Assembly (NCBI GenBank): GCA_945889495.1
Contig: CAMDBU010000050.1
Coordinates: forward strand, 1 to 35,593
Length of the DNA: 35,593 nucleotides
Direction: 5' to 3'
Source of the DNA: Syntrophobacter sp. SbD2
GTDB lineage: Bacteria; Desulfobacterota; Binatia; UBA9968
In this document: positions 1-7,753 of the stretch, one piece after another
How positions within the stretch are numbered: the first letter of the stretch is position 1
Layout: every line of letters starts with the position of its first letter
Notes under the pieces: generated by a model
What the model was told of the DNA's origin: nothing
The model's database searches: none
The model's input: the letters and a program-made list of their open reading frames with translations, nothing else
Position numbers and translations under genes: made by a program

Positions 1-183
1 GACGCACACACTTGGCCTATACCGAACGCCAGCTAAGAAGCAGGGGTTCCGCTACGGTCCGATTTCTACCTTGGAGGCTGCTACCAACAAACCGACCTGA
101 CATTTTCGCCTTGCCGTTAACATGACAGATTGACGTTGCTACGACAGAGGATTTTGGCTTTGACCGATGGCACAGAGGGGAAC

Positions 184-257
184 TAACCACGAAAAACACG
201 AAAGTCACGAAAGTTCGATCCGGACCATATTCGTGCCTTTCGTGTTTTTCGTGGTTA
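184..257. repeat. Inverted repeat, cacgaaa class
   Basis: Perfect 21-bp arms at 184-204 and 237-257 flank a 32-bp centre. The arms are built from short direct repeats of an acgaaa-like unit. It lies just downstream of the stop codon of the last minus-strand gene, the same placement as the other palindromes here. There is no uridine tract typical of an intrinsic terminator. I see no gene in 1-183. Confidence 0.8.
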
Positions 258-272
258 AATCCTGGGTTCGAA

Positions 273-1442
273 TCAGTACGGGCTCGCGACTTGATGTAGT
301 AGCTGCTGCTCGCGGCCGTCGCGGCTCGATTGCAGCATGGCTAGACAGACCTCCAGGGTCGCTTTGCCCCAGTGACCGTCGTGAGGCATCGGCAGGTCTT
401 GGGTAATCGCACGGCGGAACTCGTCGAGCTCGACTTTGAGCGGGCCGTCCCACTTGTCGCAAGTCACCTCCGACCGTCCCCGTTCGTCGTAAATAAACAC
501 CCCTTCGGAAGATTGGCGCAGCGCGCCGCGCTCGCAGCTAACGATGGTGATGCCGAAAAACGGCTGGCGCGGCCGCCGGTTGGCGTCGCCGTCGCCGCGC
601 TCGATGTCGAAGGCCACGCCAGAGCGGCTGGTATTTTTATCGAGCTGGCCGGCGGCGCGCGCTTGGCGCAAGCGCTGCCCCGGCCCCGACTGGCGGTCGC
701 CGCCAAAGACGTCGCCTTCGATGAACTCGCGATCGTCGAAATAGCCGTAGCCGTCGTAGATCAATGTCGCGCTGACGCTGCCTTGGAACTGCAACAGCGC
801 CGAGTAATTGCCCTCGGTGTCGTTGTCCGGCGACCAGCGGCCGGCATGGGCGCGCACGCTCTCGACCAGGCCGCCACCCAACAGCCGGGCGATGTCGACC
901 TGATGCGGTGCCTGGCGGTAACAGACGCCGCCACCCAATGCGGTATCGATTTCCATCGGCTCCCGCGGCCTGAGCAGCCAAGGCGAGTAGCGAATCGTAT
1001 GCACCTGGGTCACCCGGCCCAACCGGCCGCTGCTGATCACCTCGCGCATCTTGCGGATCGGCGCGTTCCAGCTGCGCGTGTGCGCGACCATGAGTTTGAC
1101 GCGATTTTTCTCCGCCGCGGCGATCATGCGGTCGCAGTCCGCCAAGGTCAAAGCCATGGGTTTCTCGACCATGACATGCTTGCCCGCTTGCAGCGCCGCA
1201 ATCGCGTGGCCCGCGTGAAACGGATTGGGGGTGGCGACATAGACCGCGTCCAACGCCTTCATGGCGCACAGCGCCTCGACGCTGTCGAAAGTCTCGATGC
1301 CAAATTCCTTGGCGTACAGCGCTCGCCCTTCGGCACGCAGGTCGGCGCCGGCGACGAAGTCGAAGCCAGTAGTTTTGCTAACCGCGAGCGGCAGCGATCT
1401 ACCGCCGGTGCCGAGGCCGACGAGGCCGATTTTTAGATTCAT
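273..1442 (-). CDS. Gfo/Idh/MocA-family oxidoreductase, Pht4-type dihydrodiol dehydrogenase-like
   Basis: A 389-residue NAD(P)-dependent dehydrogenase, probably cytoplasmic. The Rossmann motif GLGTGG is at residues 9-14 and the family's catalytic EKP triplet at 93-95, followed by the MocA-type C-terminal domain. Architecture, length and the C-terminal HQVASP ending resemble phthalate 4,5-cis-dihydrodiol dehydrogenase (Pht4), which belongs to this family; that comparison is from memory. The start is the ATG at 1442, because the Rossmann fold begins within a few residues; the reading frame is open further upstream without homology. It follows a Rieske oxygenase after 155 bp, which fits oxidation of the cis-dihydrodiol product. 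A paralogue sits at 30503-31690. Substrate is inferred; a sugar or inositol dehydrogenase is less likely given the context. Confidence 0.85.
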   Translation of the reverse strand: MNLKIGLVGLGTGGRSLPLAVSKTTGFDFVAGADLRAEGRALYAKEFGIETFDSVEALCAMKALDAVYVATPNPFHAGHAIAALQAGKHVMVEKPMALTLADCDRMIAAAEKNRVKLMVAHTRSWNAPIRKMREVISSGRLGRVTQVHTIRYSPWLLRPREPMEIDTALGGGVCYRQAPHQVDIARLLGGGLVESVRAHAGRWSPDNDTEGNYSALLQFQGSVSATLIYDGYGYFDDREFIEGDVFGGDRQSGPGQRLRQARAAGQLDKNTSRSGVAFDIERGDGDANRRPRQPFFGITIVSCERGALRQSSEGVFIYDERGRSEVTCDKWDGPLKVELDEFRRAITQDLPMPHDGHWGKATLEVCLAMLQSSRDGREQQLLHQVASPY

Positions 1443-1511
1443 GATTGATCCATATTCCGAGTTCCAATCGTTACAGATGTTCCACACGTACCTCTTTTCT
1501 CTTTAGAGGCG

Positions 1512-1556
1512 GGCGGGTTTTCTAACCCGCCATTAATCGCGGACAAGAATGTCCGC
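1512..1556. repeat. Two adjacent small hairpins between Rieske gene and dehydrogenase
   Basis: An 8-bp stem (1512-1519 with 1524-1531, 4-nt loop) is followed by a second stem with arms gcggac at 1539-1544 and gtccgc at 1551-1556. They fill the gap between the Rieske stop at 1598 and the dehydrogenase start at 1442. No T-tract follows on the minus strand, so I call a repeat rather than a terminator. Confidence 0.6.
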
Positions 1557-1597
1557 GCTCCAATGGGGAGGACCGAGGCTGGAACCTTTGGAACAAA

Positions 1598-2836
1598 TTA
1601 ATTCTCTTCGCTATTCAAGACCGGACTATACTTGGTCGCCCCACCCTGGCGGCTCTTGCCGCCGCGAAAGCTATTTTTATTCAGCTTGGCTTCCTCCAGC
1701 CGCAGCTTGATCGAAACATTTTTCGTCGCATCGCGGAACACGTTCATCGGGTCTTGGCCGGCCTGGACTTTTTCCATCTGCTCCTTCAGCTGCTTGCGAT
1801 AGAGAATAATCCCCTTGTCCGACAGACCGAGCGCTTCTTGGGTGCGGTCGGCGACACCGCCCTGGGTCATCCAGGCGATCATGTCTTCGCCGCTGTTGTT
1901 GTCGAGCAAGGACCAGTCCGGTTCGCCCGTTGCCGCGTCGATACCCGGCACCGGCACTTGGTAGAACGGGATGACGTCCTGCGGTTTGGCGTTGTCGCGC
2001 GCGTAGCAGGTGTACCACAGATGCAGCGTGTGGCTGTCGTCCAGCGGCACACGGATCTGAAAGGTCGGCCGGCCGGTGCTGCCGCTCAGGAGAATATTGG
2101 GAAACAGCACCGGATGGCCGACCTGCCAATCTTCGCTGTCTTCGGTCTGGCCTTCGAGCATGCGGGTTTTAATCAAGCCATGCTCGAACTCGCGAAAATT
2201 GATTTTCTTATGGCTCACCGGTTTGCCTTTGAATTCCGTCCGCCCCAAACGCTCTTGGACATAATTAAAAAAATGCTGGTGCAGCCATTCCACATGCACC
2301 GGATCGAGCGAGTTCTCCATGATCTGCAACCAATTGCACGGAATCACCGCCGCGCCGATATCGCGCAGCACGCCGTCGCGGACGAATAATTCCCAGCGCG
2401 GGATCAGCGGCGCCGGCTCGGGGCCGAGATAAGCGAATACCAGGCCGCCCAACTCCTGCACCGGATAGGCCGGCATGCGGATGCGGTCTTTGAATGTGCT
2501 CGCCGGATCTTCGGCCTGTTCGTAGGGCTGCTCCAGACACTTGCCGTCCTTGCCGTAGAGCCAGCCATGATAGGAACAGCGCAAACCGTCATTGTCGGGA
2601 ATACCCAACAGCATCGACATGCGCCGGTGCGCGCAGCGCGGCCCGATCAACCCCGGCCGCCCCTGCTTGTCGCGGTAGAGCACCAAATCCTCGCCGAGCA
2701 AGCGGATCGCTTTGGTCGGCTTGTCGATCAGTTCAGCCGACGCCGCGATCGGCAGCCAATAGCGCCGCCACAACTCCCCCATCGGCGTGCCCCGGCTGAC
2801 TTGCGTTAATTGTTCATTTTCTTGTTGGCTAAGCAT
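1598..2836 (-). CDS. Rieske non-heme iron oxygenase, phthalate 4,5-dioxygenase (Pht3)-like alpha subunit
   Basis: A 412-residue oxygenase component of a ring-hydroxylating system, predicted cytoplasmic. The N-terminal Rieske domain shows C68-x-H70 and C87-x2-H90 for the [2Fe-2S] cluster. The catalytic domain has the mononuclear-iron motif with D178, H181 and H186. The C-terminal segment with DRTQEALGLSD is typical of the phthalate/vanillate-type monocomponent alpha subunits. The start is the ATG at 2836, preceded by ggagacaagc; the frame is open a little further upstream. It needs an external reductase, which the window lacks. It lies between an SBP gene upstream and a Pht4-like dehydrogenase downstream. 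Substrate unknown. Confidence 0.92.
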   Translation of the reverse strand: MLSQQENEQLTQVSRGTPMGELWRRYWLPIAASAELIDKPTKAIRLLGEDLVLYRDKQGRPGLIGPRCAHRRMSMLLGIPDNDGLRCSYHGWLYGKDGKCLEQPYEQAEDPASTFKDRIRMPAYPVQELGGLVFAYLGPEPAPLIPRWELFVRDGVLRDIGAAVIPCNWLQIMENSLDPVHVEWLHQHFFNYVQERLGRTEFKGKPVSHKKINFREFEHGLIKTRMLEGQTEDSEDWQVGHPVLFPNILLSGSTGRPTFQIRVPLDDSHTLHLWYTCYARDNAKPQDVIPFYQVPVPGIDAATGEPDWSLLDNNSGEDMIAWMTQGGVADRTQEALGLSDKGIILYRKQLKEQMEKVQAGQDPMNVFRDATKNVSIKLRLEEAKLNKNSFRGGKSRQGGATKYSPVLNSEEN

Positions 2837-2860
2837 CGCTTGTCTCCTAAATAGCGATTC

Positions 2861-2957
2861 TCGGATATTTCTCTCGCAAAGGCGCAAAGACGCAAAGGGT
2901 TTAAGAAAACATATTTCCCGAACTTTGCGCCTTGGCGCCTTGGCGAGAGATAATCCG
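2861..2957. repeat. Palindromic repeat, gcaaagacgcaaag class, copy 1
   Basis: The left part contains ctcgcaaaggcgcaaagacg and the right part its imperfect inverse ending in cgagagataatccga. The repeat begins 5 bp after the TGA of the SBP at 2963 and ends 24 bp before the Rieske start at 2836. Three further copies with the same orientation relative to transcription lie at 5125, 6472 and 16012. Confidence 0.85.
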
Positions 2958-2962
2958 AATCT

Positions 2963-4102
2963 TCATTTCTTCTCCGCCTGCCCCTCGGCGATCACTTTCA
3001 TGATCGGCTTCATGTCGAAGTAGTCCGGATTCCACTGCGGCAGATACTTTACGCCGGGATTCAACCGGTTGCGCGCCGGGATGTCGTCCTTTGAGATGTC
3101 CATCCGTAAAGAACCCTCGGCGCCGGCGTCGAGAAATTTCGCCGCCGACTTCTGAAAATCGCTCTGCCCCTCGCGCGACAAGAACCAATTGAGAAACACT
3201 TTCGCCGCGTTCGGATGGGGCGCCTGATTCATCAGTACCAAAGTCTTGGCGCGGCTTTCAACGCCAACCCCCTCTTTGAACTGCGCCGGTTCGATCAAAT
3301 CCACCGGCAAACCTTGGCTCTTGGCCTCGCTGATCGACTGGTGGCGGCAGAGACAGAGCGAATATTTTCCCGCCGCCAGCCAATCTTCGCCCTGGGGAAA
3401 GCGGGCGTAGAGCGTCAAGGCCATCTCGCCAAATAGCCGGCGCAAAAACTGCGGCCCCAAGTCTGGATTGTGATAAAAAAATCGGTCACGGGTGGCGGCA
3501 AAGCCGCCGGCCTTGGGATCGAAGGCGGCGATCTTGCCTTTCCACTTAGCGTCGAGCAAATCCCAATAGGATTTGAAACCGGTGGGGTTGACCAACTTGG
3601 TGTTGTAGCCGACGAGGAACAGCGGCGCGCCGACGTAGACGAAAATATATTTTCCTTCTGGATCGATGAACTGTTGCTTACCCTGCCACCACTTCGACTC
3701 GTCTTTGACCTCCGGCAAGATAAACGCCGAAGCGATCGGCTCGAGGACATGGCTCTGATAGAGCGTGTAGGGCGAAGTGTTGCCGAGATTGCCGATGTCG
3801 GCGAGAAATTTCCCCGCCCGCCGCTCGGCCATGATGCGCGCGATATGCTCGCCGCCGCGCGCCGCAACCAGGTTGATTTTGATCTTGGGGAATTTTTTCG
3901 TGAAACCAGTGTTGCTGATCGTCTCGCCGATCTCGGTGAGACTATAAAGCACCAGCTGCCCTTCCTGCTCGGCGGCTTTGATCGTGCGGTTCCACTCAGC
4001 CTCCCAGGCCGGAGCGGTTATAGAATCCGCCGCGGCGGCTACGCCGGCGGTAAAGCCCATCAGCGCGGCAAGCAGCAATGCCGCGATAATTTCGCGCCGC
4101 AT
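2963..4102 (-). CDS. Secreted ABC-type solute-binding protein, COG1840 (AfuA/FbpA-like)
   Basis: A 379-residue periplasmic binding protein of the type II fold. The ATG at 4102 begins a classic signal peptide: MRRE, a hydrophobic core, then cleavage near AAAA. The mature N-terminus carries the W-x3-W and AAEQEGQLV signature, and the C-terminal part has APHPNAAKVF and LSREGQ, which recur in all SBPs of this window. It has a CxC (SLCLCR) where six paralogues have CxxC. No permease or ATPase is adjacent. The frame is open upstream to 4216, but that stretch is translated palindrome. The gene follows a beta-hydroxyacid dehydrogenase and precedes a Rieske oxygenase. Ligand unknown; an aromatic acid is only inferred from neighbours. 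Confidence 0.88.
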   Translation of the reverse strand: MRREIIAALLLAALMGFTAGVAAAADSITAPAWEAEWNRTIKAAEQEGQLVLYSLTEIGETISNTGFTKKFPKIKINLVAARGGEHIARIMAERRAGKFLADIGNLGNTSPYTLYQSHVLEPIASAFILPEVKDESKWWQGKQQFIDPEGKYIFVYVGAPLFLVGYNTKLVNPTGFKSYWDLLDAKWKGKIAAFDPKAGGFAATRDRFFYHNPDLGPQFLRRLFGEMALTLYARFPQGEDWLAAGKYSLCLCRHQSISEAKSQGLPVDLIEPAQFKEGVGVESRAKTLVLMNQAPHPNAAKVFLNWFLSREGQSDFQKSAAKFLDAGAEGSLRMDISKDDIPARNRLNPGVKYLPQWNPDYFDMKPIMKVIAEGQAEKK

Positions 4103-4116
4103 ACTAGCCCCACCAG

Positions 4117-4195
4117 TCATCCCGAGCACTGCGAGGGATCTCGTCTTGGATGGTGCATACCAAGACGAGATCCCTCGGCGTCGCCTCGGGATGAC
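4117..4195. repeat. Large palindrome, gagggatctcg class
   Basis: Outer 11-bp arms at 4117-4127 and 4185-4195 enclose perfect 17-bp inner arms at 4133-4149 and 4160-4176 with a 10-bp loop. It sits between the dehydrogenase stop at 4242 and the SBP start at 4102, just 14 bp before the start, so the transcript would fold over the SBP leader. It is the only copy of this class here. Confidence 0.88.
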
Positions 4196-4241
4196 AGAAA
4201 AAGGAAGTCCAGTCATTCTCTAGCCCCGGCGCGAAAACCTA

Positions 4242-5105
4242 TCATTCAGGAACTTTATCATCGTCAAAATCGATGACGATCTCCCAGCCATGGCGGGAAA
4301 ACGTTTGATGCGCGGCCTCAGTGCCCGGCAATTTGATGCCGAGCTGTTCGGCCATCTTCAGAGCGTTGCCGGTCCGGCCCGGACGGAGCCGGAAGCGGTG
4401 TTTGCGCACGCCATGGTTGAAAACATCGCCGACCATCTCATCCAGGCGCCAGGTCTGGGCGCAACCGGCCGACGCCGCGCGGGCGAACTGCTGCAATGGC
4501 AAACCGGCTTTCTCGGCCAGCAACATGCCCTCGTAAATCGCCAGCTCGGAGAGCGCCTGCATCATCTGATTGATTTTCTTCCCCACCTGGCCGTTACCGT
4601 TGGCGCCGAGATAAGTCACCATGCGCCCGACATGTTGCAGCACCGGTAGGCAGCGCTGATAGGCTTCGTAGCTGCCGCCGACAAACAGCGTGAGATTGCC
4701 GTTGGTCGCGCCGATGTCGGCGCCGCTCAGCGGCGAGTCGAGCATCTCGATACCGCGCTGGCGCAGCGCGTTGGAAACCTTCACCGCGGTCTCCTGGCTG
4801 GTGCTGCTGAGATCGACGAAGACGACATTCTTGTTCGCGCTTTCGGCGATGCCCTCGGCGCCGCAGGCGACTTTCTCGACGTCGTCGGGTTGCAGCGAAG
4901 CCAGAACAATCGTTGAACCATCGGCAACCTCACATGGCGTGGCGGCACGCGTCGCCCCTTCCTGAAGAAGCCCCGCCATCCTCGACGGGTCCAAATCGAG
5001 AATCGTCACTGGATATCCAGCGTGCAACAACCTCCGCGCAATCGCCCCGCCCATATTGCCCAAGCCAATGAAACCGAGCCGCTCATTCGAGCTTTGTGTT
5101 TTCAT
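4242..5105 (-). CDS. NAD(P)-dependent beta-hydroxyacid dehydrogenase (HIBADH family)
   Basis: A 287-residue protein of the 3-hydroxyisobutyrate/6-phosphogluconate dehydrogenase-like superfamily. GLGNMG at residues 14-19 binds the dinucleotide. The substrate-binding segment LDSPLSGAD is near 122-130 and the catalytic lysine K176 lies in GNGQVGKKINQ. The start is the ATG at 5105, after an aaggat Shine-Dalgarno; an earlier frame-open stretch reads into the upstream repeat. The gene lies between a Rieske oxygenase and an SBP, so it may oxidise or reduce a hydroxyacid from the same aromatic route, but the substrate cannot be read. The second Asn of the usual NN after the catalytic lysine is Gln here. 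Confidence 0.88.
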   Translation of the reverse strand: MKTQSSNERLGFIGLGNMGGAIARRLLHAGYPVTILDLDPSRMAGLLQEGATRAATPCEVADGSTIVLASLQPDDVEKVACGAEGIAESANKNVVFVDLSSTSQETAVKVSNALRQRGIEMLDSPLSGADIGATNGNLTLFVGGSYEAYQRCLPVLQHVGRMVTYLGANGNGQVGKKINQMMQALSELAIYEGMLLAEKAGLPLQQFARAASAGCAQTWRLDEMVGDVFNHGVRKHRFRLRPGRTGNALKMAEQLGIKLPGTEAAHQTFSRHGWEIVIDFDDDKVPE

Positions 5106-5124
5106 CGTATTGATCCTTTTCGGA

Positions 5125-5224
5125 TTCGGAATTGCCTCTCGCAAAGGCGCAAAGACGCAAAGGTTTTAAGAAAGTTTCTCTTCCGAACTTGGCGCCTTTG
5201 CGCCTTTGCGAGAGATAATCCGAA
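5125..5224. repeat. Palindromic repeat, gcaaagacgcaaag class, copy 2
   Basis: This is the same class as 2861-2957, with the best-preserved symmetry: ctctcgcaaaggcgcaaaga on the left and the inverse ending gcgagagataatccgaa on the right. It starts 7 bp beyond the Rieske TGA at 5232 and ends 19 bp before the dehydrogenase ATG at 5105, so it fills almost the whole intergenic gap. Confidence 0.88.
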
Positions 5225-5231
5225 CACTCTT

Positions 5232-6437
5232 TCAGATTTGCGCGGCCTGCTCCTGCAACTCCGCCAGCAACTCTTGCCTGCTCTGCGGCACCGCGTCCGC
5301 CGGATATTGCTCGATGCCGATGTCGAGGTCGACCATAGCGAGGTCCTCTTTCAACACGCCCTTGGGCAATTCGCCGTTGGCCACGGCGGCGACGCCGTCG
5401 CGGATCATTTTACGCAGTAAAAGAATCGCCCGGTCGCCCCAGCCCGGATGTTCGAGATTGCGGTCGACGATGGCACCTTGGCTTTCCACCATCGCCTTGT
5501 CTTCCAGCGGCACGTTGCCGCGGATCTCGCCGTAAAAGCGCCGGTCGTAAGACTTGCGCTCGCGCTGCTTGGCCTGCTTGACGTAGCCGCCGTGATAACT
5601 TTTTTCCGCCGGCGCTTCAGGATAGACGGTGATGCGCATCTCCTCGCAGTGGGTGTCGTCGATGGGGATCACCCAGATCGCTTGCTGCAATGTCGTCGTC
5701 GGCTCGCCGGGATTTTTCGGGTAAAGCTCGCGTGATTTACGATTGATCGTCGGCAGCACCGTGCCGCGCTTACGGATCGCCACATGACCGGGCTGGGCGC
5801 GCGGTTCGAGAATGTAAAGCTTGACGCCGTAGTCGCCTTCCACCGGCTTGAACGCCGGGCAGCTTTTGTAAATGCCGTGCAGATAAGTCAGATGCGTCGT
5901 GTCGGTGGTGTTCTCGACGCCCTGAAGCCAGTTGCATTTATACGCCTTGCCGCCATCGGGATCGCCGCGTTCAACGACGCGAAAACCGTCCTGCACCAAG
6001 ACATCGTAGCGCGGCAGCGGCGGCGCCGGGCGCTTGCCCAAGTAGGCGAATATGAAGCCGCCCAACTCGCGCACCGGATAGCATGGATGATTGATGTTGG
6101 GCGCGGTCTTGATCGGCTCCGCCGGCCGGTCGACGATCTTGCCGGTGCGGTCGTAACACCAGCCATGATAAGCGCAGCGAATGCCATTATCCTGAATAAT
6201 CCCATACTCCAGCGAGGCGCGCCGGTGCGCGCAGTAGGCGCCGAGCAAAGATAAATGGCCAGAGAGATCGCGGAACAACACCAACTCCTCGCCGAGGATC
6301 TTCACCGGCACCGGAATATCCTTGACCTCATCAGCCAACGCCACCGGCCACCAAAACGAGCGCAAGTAGTTCCCGCCCGGCGTCCCCGCGCCGACCCGCA
6401 CCACTTCATCCCAGCTAAGGTCGCTTGGTCTGATCAT
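5232..6437 (-). CDS. Rieske non-heme iron oxygenase, Pht3-like alpha subunit
   Basis: A 401-residue oxygenase. Rieske ligands are C69, H71, C88 and H91, and the mononuclear-iron motif has D179, H182 and H187. The C-terminal end keeps a DRNLEHPGWGDRAI segment equivalent to the DRTQE-LG-D segment of the paralogues, though more divergent. The ATG at 6437 follows aaggagacataact. It differs from the other three in its N-terminus (MIRPSDLSWDE instead of MLT/MLS-EEN), so it is a separate subfamily. It is flanked by an SBP upstream and a beta-hydroxyacid dehydrogenase downstream. It requires an electron-transfer partner encoded elsewhere. Confidence 0.92.
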   Translation of the reverse strand: MIRPSDLSWDEVVRVGAGTPGGNYLRSFWWPVALADEVKDIPVPVKILGEELVLFRDLSGHLSLLGAYCAHRRASLEYGIIQDNGIRCAYHGWCYDRTGKIVDRPAEPIKTAPNINHPCYPVRELGGFIFAYLGKRPAPPLPRYDVLVQDGFRVVERGDPDGGKAYKCNWLQGVENTTDTTHLTYLHGIYKSCPAFKPVEGDYGVKLYILEPRAQPGHVAIRKRGTVLPTINRKSRELYPKNPGEPTTTLQQAIWVIPIDDTHCEEMRITVYPEAPAEKSYHGGYVKQAKQRERKSYDRRFYGEIRGNVPLEDKAMVESQGAIVDRNLEHPGWGDRAILLLRKMIRDGVAAVANGELPKGVLKEDLAMVDLDIGIEQYPADAVPQSRQELLAELQEQAAQI

Positions 6438-6471
6438 AGTTATGTCTCCTTGTCGGTGACGACGAACTCTC

Positions 6472-6575
6472 TCGGAACCGGATTTATCTCCCCCAAAGGC
6501 GCAAAGACGCCAAGGTTTTAAGAAAATAAATTTTCCGAACTTTGCGCCTTGGCGCCTTTGCGAGAGATATTCCGA
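6472..6575. repeat. Palindromic repeat, gcaaagacgcaaag class, copy 3
   Basis: Inverted repeat with ccaaaggcgcaaagacgcca on the left and gcgccttggcgcctttgcga on the right. It lies between the SBP stop at 6592 and the Rieske start at 6437 and has the same orientation as copies 1, 2 and 4. Confidence 0.85.
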
Positions 6576-6591
6576 ATTCTGCGCCTCTACC

Positions 6592-7731
6592 TCACTTCGT
6601 CATCTCGCTAACCAGATCGGTGATCGCCGAACGGTCCCACACCGATGGTCCCCAGAGGCGAACGTAGTTAGCGCCCCTTTGGCGCTGCGCCGACACCGGC
6701 AAGTGCTCTTTGGGAATATCTTCGCGCAAGGAATTATAGCCGGGCTCGCCGCCGGCGGTTTTTTGGATCGCCATCTGGCCTTCGCGCGACAAAAACCAAT
6801 TGATGAGAACCTTGGCCGCATTGGGATGCGGCCCTTTGTTGGCCAGCGCGATCATCGTCCCGCCTGCCTCCAGACCGACGCCGTCTTTTTTCATCGAATG
6901 GGCGTCGAGCACCTCCACCGGCAAGCCTTTGCTCTTCGCTTCTTCGAGCTGTTCCGGTTTGGCCGTGATCGCCAGCGGATGCTTTCCCGAGGCGATCCAG
7001 TCGAGCTGCTGCGCTTCGTTGCGGATCAGCGTCAACCCGGCGACGGTGAAAAGTTTTTTGATGAACTCCGGTCCCAGCTGCGGATTGTTGTAGAGAAACA
7101 GCAACGGACTGGCGCCGCCCGGATCGCGCGGGTCTTTGAGCGTGATCTTGCCCTTCCACTTGGGGTCGAAGAGATCGCTGTATCCGCGCAGACTCTGGCC
7201 ATCGACCAGTTTGGGATTGTAACCGATCAGGTGCAGCGGAAACGCCGCGTAGATAAACACGTACTGGTTGTCGACATCGTTGTAGTGGTGCCGTCCTTCG
7301 AACCACTTCGCGGGATCTTTATTTTCAGGCAGGAGCAGCGCCGGCGGCAACGCATCGATCGCCTTGGCTTTGTACAGCGACGTGCTGGTGCCGCCGCCCA
7401 GACGCACCACGTCGGCCAAATATTTGCCGGCTCGCCGCTCAGCCATGATGCGCTGCAAGTGCTGCGCCGCGCTGGCGTGGATCAAGTTGACTTTGATCTT
7501 GGGATATTTTTTCTGAAACGCCTGCCACTCGGAATCGCTGGCGATCTTGTAGACGTTGACCTGGCCCTCCTGCTCGGCGGCTTTGACAGTGCGTTCCCAT
7601 TCGCTCTCCGGCGCGGCGGCTGTTTCCGCGCTCTGTGCCTGGCTCGCCACAAGCATCAGCAGCCAGAACAGCAGAGCGAACAATCCCCCCTTTGAAAAAG
7701 GCGGGCAAGGGGGGATTTTCCGGCAGATCAT
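6592..7731 (-). CDS. Secreted solute-binding protein, COG1840-like, with repeat-derived N-terminus
   Basis: A 379-residue SBP with the family motifs KAAEQEGQV, FDPKWKGKI, GPHPNAAKVL and LSREGQ. The ATG at 7731 has gaggtgg 7-8 nt upstream. The first 16 residues (MICRKIPPCPPFSKGG) are translated from an inverted repeat at 7682-7717; the hydrophobic core LFALLFWLLML follows directly and ends near a QAQSAE cleavage site. The repeat therefore appears to supply the n-region of the signal peptide. A TTG after the repeat could be an alternative start. It lacks the CxxC seen in six paralogues. It follows the Pht5-like gene by 22 bp, suggesting one transcript. Confidence 0.87.
   Translation of the reverse strand: MICRKIPPCPPFSKGGLFALLFWLLMLVASQAQSAETAAAPESEWERTVKAAEQEGQVNVYKIASDSEWQAFQKKYPKIKVNLIHASAAQHLQRIMAERRAGKYLADVVRLGGGTSTSLYKAKAIDALPPALLLPENKDPAKWFEGRHHYNDVDNQYVFIYAAFPLHLIGYNPKLVDGQSLRGYSDLFDPKWKGKITLKDPRDPGGASPLLFLYNNPQLGPEFIKKLFTVAGLTLIRNEAQQLDWIASGKHPLAITAKPEQLEEAKSKGLPVEVLDAHSMKKDGVGLEAGGTMIALANKGPHPNAAKVLINWFLSREGQMAIQKTAGGEPGYNSLREDIPKEHLPVSAQRQRGANYVRLWGPSVWDRSAITDLVSEMTK
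7682..7717. repeat. Inverted repeat inside the SBP signal-peptide region
   Basis: Arms aatcccccctt at 7682-7692 and aaggggggatt at 7707-7717 lie within the coding region of the SBP at 6592-7731. On the minus strand they encode the PPCPPFSKGG peptide, which I recall as typical of this repeat type in many genomes. Confidence 0.85.
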
Positions 7732-7753
7732 CGTCGAGCCACCTCAGAAAGAA

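Noticed and set aside
258-279. Possible tRNA T-arm (ggttcgaatc)
   Set aside because: Flanking bases do not form a 5-bp stem, and no acceptor, D or anticodon arm can be found nearby. A chance match or, at most, a tRNA scrap.
372-1436. Long plus-strand ORF opposite the Pht4-type gene
   Set aside because: It is antisense to a gene with clear motifs, has no recognisable domain, and is low-complexity Arg/Ala-rich, as expected from the opposite frame of GC-rich coding DNA.
4117-4195. Large palindrome as an intrinsic terminator
   Set aside because: The stem is strong, but neither strand ends in a clear T-tract, and it lies directly before an SBP start. It is better described as an intergenic repeat.
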